The position numbers and the translations under genes were made by a program. 64,000 bases of DNA from positions 21,901 through 85,900 of the forward strand of contig DGLB01000060.1 of NCBI GenBank assembly GCA_002387845.1. The letters run 5' to 3'. Within the stretch, counting starts at the first letter, position 1. Each line of letters starts with the position of its first letter. Below the pieces are notes generated by a model. That model had not been told where the DNA came from. It saw nothing but the letters and a program-made list of their open reading frames with translations, and searched no databases. The stretch comes from Stenotrophomonas maltophilia (lineage in GTDB: Bacteria; Pseudomonadota; Gammaproteobacteria; Xanthomonadales; Xanthomonadaceae). Of this stretch, positions 19,064 through 28,054 are shown piece by piece.

Positions 19064-20272
19064 TCACCTGAGGTGAGGTGAGGCACCCTGCGTCTGCTTC
19101 CAACGGTCCAGCGTTACCAGCAATGCGTAGGTCAGCAGCAGGAACACCGGCAGCACCACGCGCTTGACGCTGGTGGCCAGGTGCCATTCCAGGTCATGCG
19201 GCGTACCCAGGTACACCGCATACAGCACGCCGGCATACACCAGGCCCGCCACTGCGCCCGCCAGCACCACCGGGTTCGCCCAGGTGCGCCGCCACAGCAC
19301 CGCCAGCACCAGCAGCGGCACCAGCGCCCACTCACGGAACAGCTTCTTCAGAATCAGCGTGCTGTTGGACAGCTCCGGCAGGCGTGCCAGCAACTGCCCC
19401 TTCATGTCGCTCGAGGCCAGGTCATTGGTCAGCTGCGCACTGGCCACCGCCAACTTCCACGCCAGCAGCGGCAGCATGCCCACCACGAACGCGATCAACA
19501 GCGCCCATGGCACCCGCCGCTCGCGCAGCAGGACCGCAGCAGCGGTGGCCGCTGTGATCACCGCAGCCAGCACCATGCCTTCATTCTTGATCAGCGACAG
19601 CACCGCCGTGCTGAGCACGAACGGCAGCAACTCGCCCCAGGCGATGCGCTCCGTACGCTCCGTGCAGCGCGCCGCGCAAGCCAGCGCGGCGACCGCATAC
19701 ACCGCCAGCAACGCATCCATGTAGCCATCGGCCAGATAGCGGCCTCCAACCTGCAGCGTAACCACCGCAAACAACCCCGCCATCCACCAGGAACGCAGGC
19801 TGCGCGCGATCAGCAACAACGCCGGCAGCAGCAGCAAGGTGCCGGCCGCCTTGGGGAACAGCTCGTTCCAGTGCCCGACCAGCTGTGCTGAACTGGCGGA
19901 CAGCAGCGGCACCAGTGCCGGGTAGTCGTTATGGCTGAAGCCTGCGTACCCATCCAACATGGCGTACAGCGAGCCATCCTCGAAAATGCGGCGAGCATGG
20001 AACAGCCAGATCGAGCGCGGGTCCCACTCATCCGTCGGGCTGCCCAGTGAAATCACCAGCAGCGCCAGCACGACGGCCACCATCCACGCGGCGCGCGGGT
20101 CGCGGACGGTGGACACCGCCCACACGACAGCCGCCAGCAGCGCGACGAACGCCAGCAAGGTGGGAAGGCCAACGCCGCCGAGCGCCGCCAGCACGTAGGC
20201 GGCCATCACACAGCACAACATGGCCACGGCAGGACGCCGCATCGCGTCAGGGGCAGTCAACGAGGACAACAC
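19064..20272 (-). CDS. Polytopic membrane protein, GT-C glycosyltransferase-like
   Basis: 402 residues with about ten membrane helices. The first large loop after helix 3 contains TDEWDPRSIWLFHARRIF and HNDYPALVPLL; an acidic D/E-x-D pair followed by a P-x-x-x-x-L loop is the layout of lipid-dependent GT-C glycosyltransferases such as ArnT and PMT. Substrate and acceptor are unknown. The GTG at 20272 was chosen because GGAAGGAG lies 5 nt upstream; an ATG ten codons later lacks a ribosome site. It overlaps the preceding small gene by 26 nt, so the pair is coupled. No other sugar gene is adjacent. Confidence 0.6.
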   Translation of the reverse strand: MLSSLTAPDAMRRPAVAMLCCVMAAYVLAALGGVGLPTLLAFVALLAAVVWAVSTVRDPRAAWMVAVVLALLVISLGSPTDEWDPRSIWLFHARRIFEDGSLYAMLDGYAGFSHNDYPALVPLLSASSAQLVGHWNELFPKAAGTLLLLPALLLIARSLRSWWMAGLFAVVTLQVGGRYLADGYMDALLAVYAVAALACAARCTERTERIAWGELLPFVLSTAVLSLIKNEGMVLAAVITAATAAAVLLRERRVPWALLIAFVVGMLPLLAWKLAVASAQLTNDLASSDMKGQLLARLPELSNSTLILKKLFREWALVPLLVLAVLWRRTWANPVVLAGAVAGLVYAGVLYAVYLGTPHDLEWHLATSVKRVVLPVFLLLTYALLVTLDRWKQTQGASPHLR

Positions 20273-20636
20273 GGTCGCTCCTTCCAAGTTCAGTGCAATC
20301 GGTGCGGTCCGGACCCGGTGCCTTCCACAGCATGCGGCCGCTCTGGGCTTCATGCAGGCGTGCGGGGTACAGCGCCTCCCAATGGCGCTGCTGCAGCAAC
20401 GGGTCATCGCTCAATCCACCGCCCAGCGCCAGCGGCGCTTCAGACGGATGCGCCTGAAGCAACGCACGGGATTCGGCCACTTCCACGGGCACCGAGGCAG
20501 CGAAGCCCGCATCGGCCTTGAACGCCTGGGCAAGCAGCGGCCGCTCGAAATGCACATCCTTGGCGATGCCGCGCAGCGACACCGCAATACCAAGCGCGAT
20601 CAACACCGCCACGCCTGTCGTCCCGACTCTGTTCAC
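20247..20636 (-). CDS. Hypothetical small membrane-anchored protein paired with the GT-C-like gene
   Basis: 129 residues, not recognised. Residues about 8-23 (VAVLIALGIAVSLRGIA) form one membrane anchor or signal, leaving about 105 residues probably in the periplasm, with the segment DDPLLQQRHWEALYPARLHEA and two cysteines (DCTELG and DCP). It overlaps the start of the GT-C-like gene, suggesting that the two products act together. The ATG at 20636 lies 54 nt from the scoB stop. No homologue comes to mind. Confidence 0.65.
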   Translation of the reverse strand: MNRVGTTGVAVLIALGIAVSLRGIAKDVHFERPLLAQAFKADAGFAASVPVEVAESRALLQAHPSEAPLALGGGLSDDPLLQQRHWEALYPARLHEAQSGRMLWKAPGPDRTDCTELGRSDRVVLVDCP

Positions 20637-20690
20637 AGCAGCGTTCCGCCAACCCGAAGCGCGGCAGCTTAGCAGCCGCGCCCCGGCGGG

Positions 20691-21320
20691 TCACCCGGTG
20701 AAGGCGACCCCGGTTTTTTCCTTCAGCTCGGCCGTATCCACGCCCGGCGCGGCTTCCACCAGTACCAGGCCCTTGTCGGTGACGTCGAACACGGCCAGAT
20801 CCGTGATGATGCGATCCACCACGCCCACGCCGGTCAGCGGCAGCGTGCATTCGGGCAGGATCTTGTGTTCGCCGTTCTTGGCGGTGTGCTCCATCAGCAC
20901 CACCACGCGCTGCACGCCGGCCACCAGATCCATCGCGCCGCCCATACCCTTGACCATCTTGCCGGGCACCATCCAGTTGGCCAGGTCGCCCTTGTCGGTG
21001 ACCTGCATCGCACCCAGTATGGCCAGGTTGACGTGGCCGCCGCGGATCATCGCGAAGCTGTCGTGGCTGCCAAAGTAGCTGGCCCCGGCGCGCGCGGTCA
21101 CGGTCTGCTTGCCGGCGTTGATCAGGTCGGCGTCCACTTCGGCTTCGGTCGGGAACGGGCCGATACCGAGCAGGCCGTTTTCCGACTGCAGCCACACGTC
21201 CACGCCATCGGGAATATGGTTGGCCACCAGGGTCGGCAGGCCGATGCCCAGGTTCACGTAAGCACCGTCGGTAAGCTCACGGGCGGCGCGCTGCGCCATT
21301 TCATCGCGGGTCCATGCCAT
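20691..21320 (-). CDS. scoB: 3-oxoacid CoA-transferase subunit B
   Basis: 209 residues, beta subunit of succinyl-CoA:3-ketoacid CoA-transferase, which activates acetoacetate with CoA taken from succinyl-CoA. The catalytic glutamate motif [11 protein letters not shown] lies near residue 50. The conserved [11 protein letters not shown] and the [18 protein letters not shown] segment are present. ATG 21320 follows the scoA stop by one base; a longer frame would overlap scoA entirely. Together with scoA it forms the usual heterotetramer for ketone-body and branched-chain catabolism. Confidence 0.95.
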   Translation of the reverse strand: MAWTRDEMAQRAARELTDGAYVNLGIGLPTLVANHIPDGVDVWLQSENGLLGIGPFPTEAEVDADLINAGKQTVTARAGASYFGSHDSFAMIRGGHVNLAILGAMQVTDKGDLANWMVPGKMVKGMGGAMDLVAGVQRVVVLMEHTAKNGEHKILPECTLPLTGVGVVDRIITDLAVFDVTDKGLVLVEAAPGVDTAELKEKTGVAFTG

Positions 21321-21321
21321 C

Positions 21322-22044
21322 TCAGTTGCCCTCCGCACGCACGGTGCGCTGTTCGATCCGCTTTTCCGGGGTGGGGTTGTGCACGATGCGGTGCACGTAG
21401 ATGCCCGGCAGGTGCACCTGGTCCGGATCGATGCTGCCGACCGGCACCACCTCTTCCACCTCCACGACGCACAGCTTGCCGGCCATCGCACACGCCGGAT
21501 TGAAGTTGCGCGCGGTTTTACGGAACACCAGGTTGCCGGCTTCGTCGGCCTTCCATGCCTTCACCAGCGCCACGTCGGCGCGCAGCGCGGTTTCCATCAC
21601 GTAGTGCTTGCCGTCGAACTCGCGGGTTTCCTTGCCGTCGGCAACCACGGTGCCGTAGCCGGTGGCGGTGAAGAAGGCCGGAATGCCGGCCCCACCGGCG
21701 CGCAGGCGCTCGGCCAGGGTGCCCTGCGGATTGAACTCAAGCTCCAGCTCACCGGCCAGGAACTGACGTTCGAATTCCTTGTTCTCGCCCACATAGGACG
21801 AAATCATCTTCTTGATCTGGCGCGTTTCCAGCAACTGGCCGAGCCCGAAGCCATCCACGCCGGCATTGTTGGAAATCACCGTCAGGCCCTTCACCCCGGT
21901 GTCGCGCAAGGCCGCAATCAGCGCCTCGGGAATGCCGCACAGGCCGAAACCGCCAACCGCCAGGGTCTGGCCATCGGCCACCACGCCCTGCAGGGCCTCG
22001 GCAGCGCTGGCGTAGCGCTTGCTTTTGGACGTAGGTCGTTCCAT
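21322..22044 (-). CDS. scoA: 3-oxoacid CoA-transferase subunit A
   Basis: 240 residues, alpha subunit of the same CoA-transferase. It carries the CoA-binding signature [13 protein letters not shown] around residue 31 and [14 protein letters not shown] near 60. The ATG at 22044 begins [18 protein letters not shown]. First gene of the scoAB unit, transcribed divergently from the SNF2 helicase gene; the two starts are 88 nt apart, so promoters overlap in that gap. Confidence 0.95.
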   Translation of the reverse strand: MERPTSKSKRYASAAEALQGVVADGQTLAVGGFGLCGIPEALIAALRDTGVKGLTVISNNAGVDGFGLGQLLETRQIKKMISSYVGENKEFERQFLAGELELEFNPQGTLAERLRAGGAGIPAFFTATGYGTVVADGKETREFDGKHYVMETALRADVALVKAWKADEAGNLVFRKTARNFNPACAMAGKLCVVEVEEVVPVGSIDPDQVHLPGIYVHRIVHNPTPEKRIEQRTVRAEGN

Positions 22045-22132
22045 TCCAATTACCTTGCTCGGGGATAATGCCCCATTCTAGCGATACCGGATGACGCGTC
22101 TGAGTGCGGCGCAACAAAGCAGGAGACCCCTC

Positions 22133-25100
22133 ATGACCGCCACCTATACCCTGGACGACGTCCAGCGCTGGTTCGACCCGTGGACATTGGAGAAAAGCGC
22201 CAACTATCTGTTCGCGGTGCGGCAGCTGCGCCATGAAAACGACCAGATCACCGCGCTGGTGCAGGGCAGCGCACGTCGTCCTTACCACGTGTGGGCCGAC
22301 CTGAAAGCCAGCACCCGCACCGCGCGCAGCCGACTGGTCGCTGAATGCAGCTGCCCGGTCGGCCAGAACTGCAAGCATCTGGCCGCGGTCATGGCACAGG
22401 GGCTGGACCTGGTGCAGGTGAGCCCCCCGCTGGAGCTGCCGGCCGCGCCGCTGACCCTGCAGCAGCCACCGCGCACGGAACTGCTGCAGGCGCTGTCGCG
22501 CTGGCATGCGCGTCACAGCGGCGCGAGCGGCCCGGCCACGCCCGCCAAGCCAACGCGCGGCATCTGCTACGACCTCTCCGCGTTCCAGCATCGCCTCGCC
22601 GTGCACGTGCAGCGCACCAAGCGGGCCGCGGATGGCACCGTCAAGCGCGAGAAGCTGCTCAGCCTGGCTCCCGACCTGTTCCTGGCTCCGGCCGGCTACC
22701 TCACCCAGGACGACATCGCCGTGTTGTCGCAGCTGTGGCTGCTGCAGCACCATCACGACAATCGTGACCGGATCGACATCGTGGCCCTGCTGCGGCAGAT
22801 CGTCGCCACCGGCCGCGCCTTCATTGCCCACGCAGCTGCGCCGGTGCCGGCGCGCTGGGCGCAGACGCGAACGGGCACGCTGCACTGGAAGGCCAGCGAG
22901 TACAACGGTCGCCTGCGCGCAATGCCTTCGCTGCAGGTGGAAGGCGGTGGCGAGGGCAGCGTGCACGGCCGCTCGGCCTGCTACCTGGACATCAACACCG
23001 GCGAGGTGGGGGCACTGCAGCTGGCGATGGCAGCCGAAGATGCCGGTGCCTTTCTGGACCTGCCCGGGGTGTTTCCCGAAGAGACCGCGCTGGTCAGCCA
23101 GGCCCTGCAGCAGATCAACCCGGCCCTGCCCCACCCGGGCAACGACGATGCATTGCCGGTGCTGGATGCCGTGCCGGTGGTCCCGGTCCTGCGCCTGCAC
23201 AGCGTGGAGCATCGCCCCATGTGGCTGCCCCAGCACGCCCCCTCCGAATGGCGCGATTTCGCCACCGCCACGTTCGTATACGGAACCAACAGCCGGCATC
23301 TGGATGACCCGTCGGTCTTCGTGCAGGACGATCTGGGCCAGCTGAGCCTGCTGGCCCGGGATGCGGCCGAGGAGCATCTGCGCGAGCGCGAACTGCAGTC
23401 GGCGGGCCTGTACCGCGACCCGCGACCGGTGGAGGTCCAGCCCGCCACGGGGCCGCAGTTCCTGCCACGCAGTGGCGACTGGGCGCAGTTCCTGCAGAAC
23501 GAGGTGCCACAGCTGGAGGCGCTGGGCTGGCGGGTGGAACCGGATGACGCGTTCCGCCACCGGGTGACCGAGGTCGAAGCGATCACCCTGGATGTGCAGG
23601 CCGACCGCGACGTGCCCGGCTGGTTCGAGATCGGCCTGGACATCGAGGTGGACGGCCAGACCCTGGCGCTGGCTCCGCTGCTGCAGCAGGTGCTGAGCAC
23701 CGACCCACGCTGGTCGCGCGGCGCGGCATCCGTCATTGCCGACGATGAGCTGGTGCTGTTGCCCTCCACGGGCCCACGCCGGCTGGCACTGCGCGCTGCC
23801 CGGCTCAAGCCGCTGGTTGCGCTGCTGGGCGACCTGTTCGGTCCGCGCCGCTCGCGCCTGCGCATTCCGCTGCACGACCATGCCCGTGTGCGCACGCTGC
23901 AGGACACCGCCGGGCTGCGGCTCAAGGACGACGCGACGGCGCGCAGCGTGGCCCAGCGCCTGCTGGATGGCCCGGCGATGACGCCGGCGCAGCCACCTGC
24001 AGGCCTGCAGGCCGCCTTGCGCCCTTACCAGCTGGATGGCCTGAGCTGGCTGCAGCACCTGCGCCAGCATGGTCTGGGCGGCGTGCTGGCCGACGACATG
24101 GGCCTGGGCAAAACCCTGCAGACCCTGGCCCACATCCAATTGGAGAAGGAGGCCGGGCGTCTGCGCCAGCCGGTGCTGGTGGTGGTGCCGACCTCGCTGC
24201 TGCACAACTGGCAGGCCGAGGCAGAGCGGTTCACCCCCGACCTGCGCGTGCTGGTGCTGCACGGCCCCTCGCGCGCGGAAAGCTTCGCGCAGATTCCGCG
24301 ACATGACCTGGTGCTGACCACCTACGCGCTGCTGTGGCGCGATGAAGAGGTACTGCGGGAGCAGACCTGGCATCTGCTGGTGCTGGACGAGGCACAGCAG
24401 GCCAAGAACCCGCGCTCGCGCGCGGCCATGGCGCTGCGTGCGTTGAAGGCGAATCACCGCCTGTGCCTGACCGGCACGCCGATGGAGAACCATCTGGGCG
24501 AGTTGTGGACCCAGTTTGATTTCCTGCTGCCAGGCCTGCTGGGCAGCGAAAAAGTGTTCAACCAGCAGTGGCGTCACCCCATCGAGCGCCATGCCGACAC
24601 CCGGCGCGCGCAATGGCTGGCGCAACGGATGCGCCCGTTCCTGCTGCGCCGGCGCAAGGACGAGGTCGCGGCCGAACTGCCGGAGAAGACGCTGATCACC
24701 CGCAGCGTGGTGCTGGAAGGCGCGCAGCGCGACATGTACGAAACCGTGCGCGCCACCATGGAGGAGAAGGTGCGCCACGCGGTTGCGCAGCAGGGTCTGG
24801 CCCGAAGCCACATCGTGGTGCTGGACGCGCTGCTGAAGCTGCGCCAGGTGTGCTGTGACCCCCGCCTGCTGCCCGGCACGCGTGCGGGCACCGCAGCATC
24901 GGCCAAGCTGGACCTGTTGCGCGAAATGCTGCCGGAAATGGTCGAGGAAGGCCGCCGCATCCTGCTGTTCTCGCAGTTCACCAGCATGCTGGACCTGCTG
25001 GCACAGCTGCTGGATGAACTCGGGCTGGGGTATGCGATGTTGACCGGGCAGACCCGCGACCGGCAGACCCCGGTGCAGCGGTTCATGCAGGGCGAAGTAC

Positions 25101-25441
25101 CGATTTTCCTGATCAGCCTGAAGGCCGGCGGCGTGGGCCTGAACCTGACCCGGGCCGACACCGTGATCCATTTCGACCCGTGGTGGAACCCGGCGGCCGA
25201 GAACCAGGCGACCGACCGTGCACACCGCATCGGGCAGGAGCAGCCGGTGTTCGTCTACAAGTTGATCGCGGCCGGCAGCATCGAGGAGCGGATTGCCGAG
25301 ATGCAGGAGCGCAAGGCGGCGCTGGCTGAAACCATCCTGGATGACGGCGGCAGCACCGGCCCGCGCTTCAGCGACGAGGATCTGCAGGCATTGCTGGCGC
25401 CGTTGCCGGGGGTGGCGGCGGGTCGGCGGAAGCAGGGGTAG
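22133..25441 (+). CDS. SWIM-domain SNF2-family ATP-dependent helicase
   Basis: 1102 residues. An N-terminal SWIM zinc finger, CSCPVGQNCKH near residues 71-81, is followed by a long family-specific region (about 100-620) of the type found next to bacterial SNF2 proteins. The ATPase core covers about 625-1090: DDMGLGKT at 654, DEAQ near 753, LTGTPMENHLGELW, LKAGGVGLNLT and DRAHRIGQ. All helicase motifs look intact. Such proteins are related to RapA but their bacterial role is not settled. ATG 22133 follows AGGAG at 22121-22125. The last 74 nt overlap the end of the convergent membrane-protein gene. Confidence 0.92.
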   Translation: MTATYTLDDVQRWFDPWTLEKSANYLFAVRQLRHENDQITALVQGSARRPYHVWADLKASTRTARSRLVAECSCPVGQNCKHLAAVMAQGLDLVQVSPPLELPAAPLTLQQPPRTELLQALSRWHARHSGASGPATPAKPTRGICYDLSAFQHRLAVHVQRTKRAADGTVKREKLLSLAPDLFLAPAGYLTQDDIAVLSQLWLLQHHHDNRDRIDIVALLRQIVATGRAFIAHAAAPVPARWAQTRTGTLHWKASEYNGRLRAMPSLQVEGGGEGSVHGRSACYLDINTGEVGALQLAMAAEDAGAFLDLPGVFPEETALVSQALQQINPALPHPGNDDALPVLDAVPVVPVLRLHSVEHRPMWLPQHAPSEWRDFATATFVYGTNSRHLDDPSVFVQDDLGQLSLLARDAAEEHLRERELQSAGLYRDPRPVEVQPATGPQFLPRSGDWAQFLQNEVPQLEALGWRVEPDDAFRHRVTEVEAITLDVQADRDVPGWFEIGLDIEVDGQTLALAPLLQQVLSTDPRWSRGAASVIADDELVLLPSTGPRRLALRAARLKPLVALLGDLFGPRRSRLRIPLHDHARVRTLQDTAGLRLKDDATARSVAQRLLDGPAMTPAQPPAGLQAALRPYQLDGLSWLQHLRQHGLGGVLADDMGLGKTLQTLAHIQLEKEAGRLRQPVLVVVPTSLLHNWQAEAERFTPDLRVLVLHGPSRAESFAQIPRHDLVLTTYALLWRDEEVLREQTWHLLVLDEAQQAKNPRSRAAMALRALKANHRLCLTGTPMENHLGELWTQFDFLLPGLLGSEKVFNQQWRHPIERHADTRRAQWLAQRMRPFLLRRRKDEVAAELPEKTLITRSVVLEGAQRDMYETVRATMEEKVRHAVAQQGLARSHIVVLDALLKLRQVCCDPRLLPGTRAGTAASAKLDLLREMLPEMVEEGRRILLFSQFTSMLDLLAQLLDELGLGYAMLTGQTRDRQTPVQRFMQGEVPIFLISLKAGGVGLNLTRADTVIHFDPWWNPAAENQATDRAHRIGQEQPVFVYKLIAAGSIEERIAEMQERKAALAETILDDGGSTGPRFSDEDLQALLAPLPGVAAGRRKQG

Positions 25442-27047
25442 CGCAGGCCCCCTGCCCCAGTACCCAGACCGGAGCGGTCGCCGAGCCGTTCATCAATACC
25501 TTCGGATGACGTGCGGCAAAAGCGGTGGCGGCCTGCAGACGGACTTGTGCCTGCTCGCACGCCGGAAGCGTGGGTTGCGGCGCATACCCGGGCGGGTAGT
25601 TGCCGGAGTAGCCGTTGAGCGTGGGCAGATTGCGTTCCTGAGCCAGAATGACGCCATCCAACTCGGTCACGTAGTACGGCTCCTCTTCGCGCAGCGGATT
25701 GAACAGCACGGTACCTGGTGGGAGCGTGGCAGGCATTTGCCGCTGCAACGCGGCCGTGCGTTCAAGCGCATCTGCTCGCCGAACGTAGTTGGTGTCATAG
25801 GTGGCCGCCTCGACGGCCATCAACCCCACCAGCCCCGTGATCAACACCGCCATGCCCCAGCGCCGACGCGGCACTGCGTCCACCGCCATGGCCACCAGCA
25901 GTGCCAGCGGCAACGCCATGACAAGCGCAATACGCGACACTGCCCGCACCGCTCCTACGCCCGGCAGGGCGGCCAGTGCCAGGTACAACGAATAGCGGTC
26001 GATGGTCAGGGTAAGCAGGAACAGCAGTAACAGCGACAACAGCGAGAGGGCCGCCAACCGGCTGCGTACCCGGACTGCCGCGAACAGCGCCAGCCCCAAG
26101 GTACCCACGCCGAAGAACAGCTGATGCTCCTGCCGCGCGGGCAAGGTACTGCCCAGCTGCTGGCTGAATCCACCCCACAGGCCGGAAAGATCCGCCAGCA
26201 AGTAGCTCTGCAGTCGCGGCGTCAACGTGGAAACCTCACCCAGTCCCCGCCCGAAGTGATAGAGCTTGGCGTAGTGCAGGTAGGGATACATCAGCAGCGC
26301 CACTGCCACCGCCGCCGCCGCCATCAGCACCAGTGACAGGGCACGCTCGCGCGGACAGGAGGGTCGGCGGCGCTGCTGCCAGTCCGCCAGCCAGGTGCTG
26401 GGCCAGGAACGATCCAGCAGCATCGCCGCCATGGCCCAGGCTGCCAGCAGCAGGATCAGAAACCAGCCCAGATAGATGGAGAGATAAAGCTGCAGCGTGA
26501 CAACCAGCGAAAGCGCAGCGAACCAGCGCCAGCGTCCGTCCTGAATGCAACGCTGCCACAGCAGCAGCCCCACTGGCACCAGGAAGCGATACGTCAGCTG
26601 CGCGTGACCGTGCTTGCTGATGGCCGGCAGCGCGAAGGTGAAGGCAAACGCGCCAATGGCGCTGGCCCAGGGCGAGAACTGCATCCGCCGGAAAACCAGA
26701 TGCGTCACCGCAAAGTTCGCCGTGAATCCGGCCAGGTACCAGAGGTCGAACGCCTGGTAACGATCGGCTCCCAGCGCGCGGAACCCCGCGTACAGCCAGG
26801 CGCTGCCCCAGTGATTGTCAGAAAACGTCAACACCCCCGGCATGGGCTGGAAGAACGTCGGGCTCAGCAGCCACCCTTCATGCCCGCTCAGCCAGCGATG
26901 GAAGTGCTCCAGCACGGCGCCATTGAACCGCGCATCACCGAGGTCGCCGGGAATACAGGCCAGCAGACAGGTGTGTTGCATTGGCATCAACCACAGGCCA
27001 AGCAGCGCGACCGCCAGGGGGGGGAGCCAGCGTTGAAGCGTGCCCAT
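25368..27047 (-). CDS. Large polytopic membrane protein, probable GT-C-type glycosyltransferase of the Gtr module
   Basis: 559 residues, about eleven predicted membrane helices and a C-terminal periplasmic domain of roughly 130 residues ending in a proline/alanine-rich tail. The first periplasmic loop has PMPGVLTFSDNHWGSAWLY, with acidic residues where GT-C enzymes keep their catalytic aspartate. It is the last gene of a run containing gtrA and gtrB homologues. In Gtr systems the third, unconserved gene is the membrane glycosyltransferase that decorates O-antigen in the periplasm, and this protein has the right size and topology. Sugar specificity is inferred from the nearby UDP-xylose synthase. 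Its 3' end overlaps the SNF2 gene by 74 nt. Confidence 0.65.
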   Translation of the reverse strand: MGTLQRWLPPLAVALLGLWLMPMQHTCLLACIPGDLGDARFNGAVLEHFHRWLSGHEGWLLSPTFFQPMPGVLTFSDNHWGSAWLYAGFRALGADRYQAFDLWYLAGFTANFAVTHLVFRRMQFSPWASAIGAFAFTFALPAISKHGHAQLTYRFLVPVGLLLWQRCIQDGRWRWFAALSLVVTLQLYLSIYLGWFLILLLAAWAMAAMLLDRSWPSTWLADWQQRRRPSCPRERALSLVLMAAAAVAVALLMYPYLHYAKLYHFGRGLGEVSTLTPRLQSYLLADLSGLWGGFSQQLGSTLPARQEHQLFFGVGTLGLALFAAVRVRSRLAALSLLSLLLLFLLTLTIDRYSLYLALAALPGVGAVRAVSRIALVMALPLALLVAMAVDAVPRRRWGMAVLITGLVGLMAVEAATYDTNYVRRADALERTAALQRQMPATLPPGTVLFNPLREEEPYYVTELDGVILAQERNLPTLNGYSGNYPPGYAPQPTLPACEQAQVRLQAATAFAARHPKVLMNGSATAPVWVLGQGACATPASADPPPPPATAPAMPADPRR

Positions 27048-27050
27048 CGG

Positions 27051-27656
27051 TCAGTTCGGGCCGCACCGGTAATCCACCGGCATGCGGCTGTCGCGGAAGG
27101 GATCGGTGAGCGCGTCGGTGTATTCGCCCATCAACAGGCGGTGCGTCGGCAGCAGGTTCTGCCGGTAGAAGCGACTGAACGACGCCAGACGCTCACCGCG
27201 CGCAGTAAGCGTGACGCAGCCGTTGTGGATCTCCACCGTGCCCGACTGCAGCTGCTCGGTCAGGCGCACTTCCACCAGATGGTGTTCGCGCACGTACTCT
27301 TCGGTGAAGACCTGCCGGAAGGCGTCCTCGCGGATGCCGCCGCCACGCTGCTGCAGCTTCTCCAGGATGTAGAACGACAGCGAGCGGTCAATGACGGTGG
27401 GGAGGGAAATGGCGAATACGTAGCCGCCCAGCATCCAGATCACCACCAGCTGGATCAGCTCCAGCCGGCTGAAGTCACGGAACCACTTCAACAGGTACAG
27501 CGTGCCGAACACACCGACCGTGGCGATCACCGCATCGAGGATGCTGGCATACAGCACTACATTCACCCGGAAGTGACGCATATGCACGTAGTACACCAGC
27601 AGCAGGGCAACGATGAAGAGCACCGTCGCCAGCCCGGCGCGCAGGAACTTGTTCAT
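27051..27656 (-). CDS. Uncharacterised three-helix membrane protein of the Gtr-like module
   Basis: 201 residues, family not recognised. Three hydrophobic segments occupy about residues 8-25, 32-55 and 68-88, followed by about 110 soluble residues. That domain has a beta-turn-beta pair (SGTVEIHNGCVTLTARGERL) and helices typical of a winged-helix-like or small regulatory fold. It overlaps the stop of gtrA by 4 nt and precedes the GT-C-like gene by 3 nt, so it is an integral part of the unit. It may assist the transferase or flippase; no function is claimed. Confidence 0.7.
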   Translation of the reverse strand: MNKFLRAGLATVLFIVALLLVYYVHMRHFRVNVVLYASILDAVIATVGVFGTLYLLKWFRDFSRLELIQLVVIWMLGGYVFAISLPTVIDRSLSFYILEKLQQRGGGIREDAFRQVFTEEYVREHHLVEVRLTEQLQSGTVEIHNGCVTLTARGERLASFSRFYRQNLLPTHRLLMGEYTDALTDPFRDSRMPVDYRCGPN

Positions 27657-28054
27657 TTGAACACCACGAATTTGTTGATGAGGAAGCTGCACACCATCTG
27701 CAATCCGGTGATGAGCAGGAAGCCGATCCGGTAATCCAGTCCGAGCCAATCGGCCCAGGCAAACATCAGCAGCGCGTGCAGCAGCGCGATGCTGGCATAC
27801 ACCAGCACAAACAACGAACCCTGCTTGAACGCGCTCCCCGGGCGACCCGGGAAAACGAAGTAACGATTGCCCAGGAACGAGGCGGTAATGCCAAACACCG
27901 CAGCAATGCCGTTGGCGACGGCGGCCAGCGGCACGTGCAGCACCTCGATGCACACGTGCAGCACACTGAAATGCACGGCGGTGGCCACCAGTCCGTTGAT
28001 CAGGAAGCGGACCAGCTGGCCGCTCAGGCCCTTACGCGCTGCGGCGGCCGGCAT
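27653..28054 (-). CDS. gtrA: GtrA family flippase-like membrane protein
   Basis: 133 residues with four membrane helices. It matches the GtrA pattern: RFLINGLVATAVHFSVLH at the first helix, then FLGNRYFVFPG between helices 2 and 3, and FLINKFVVFK at the C-terminus. GtrA proteins are thought to flip undecaprenyl-phosphate-linked sugars across the inner membrane. It overlaps the upstream GtrB-like gene by 23 nt and the downstream gene by 4 nt, showing tight coupling of transfer and flipping. Confidence 0.9.
   Translation of the reverse strand: MPAAAARKGLSGQLVRFLINGLVATAVHFSVLHVCIEVLHVPLAAVANGIAAVFGITASFLGNRYFVFPGRPGSAFKQGSLFVLVYASIALLHALLMFAWADWLGLDYRIGFLLITGLQMVCSFLINKFVVFK

Noticed and set aside
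22064..22080. Promoter elements between scoA and the SNF2 gene (GATAAT on the plus strand, TAGAAT on the minus strand)
   Set aside because: The -10-like hexamers exist but no -35 at acceptable spacing was found on either strand, so I did not list them as features.
21749..25225. 1158-residue open frame antisense to the SNF2 helicase gene
   Set aside because: Composition is glutamine/histidine/arginine-rich without domain signatures, as expected for the reverse strand of a high-G+C gene; the helicase on the other strand has complete motifs.
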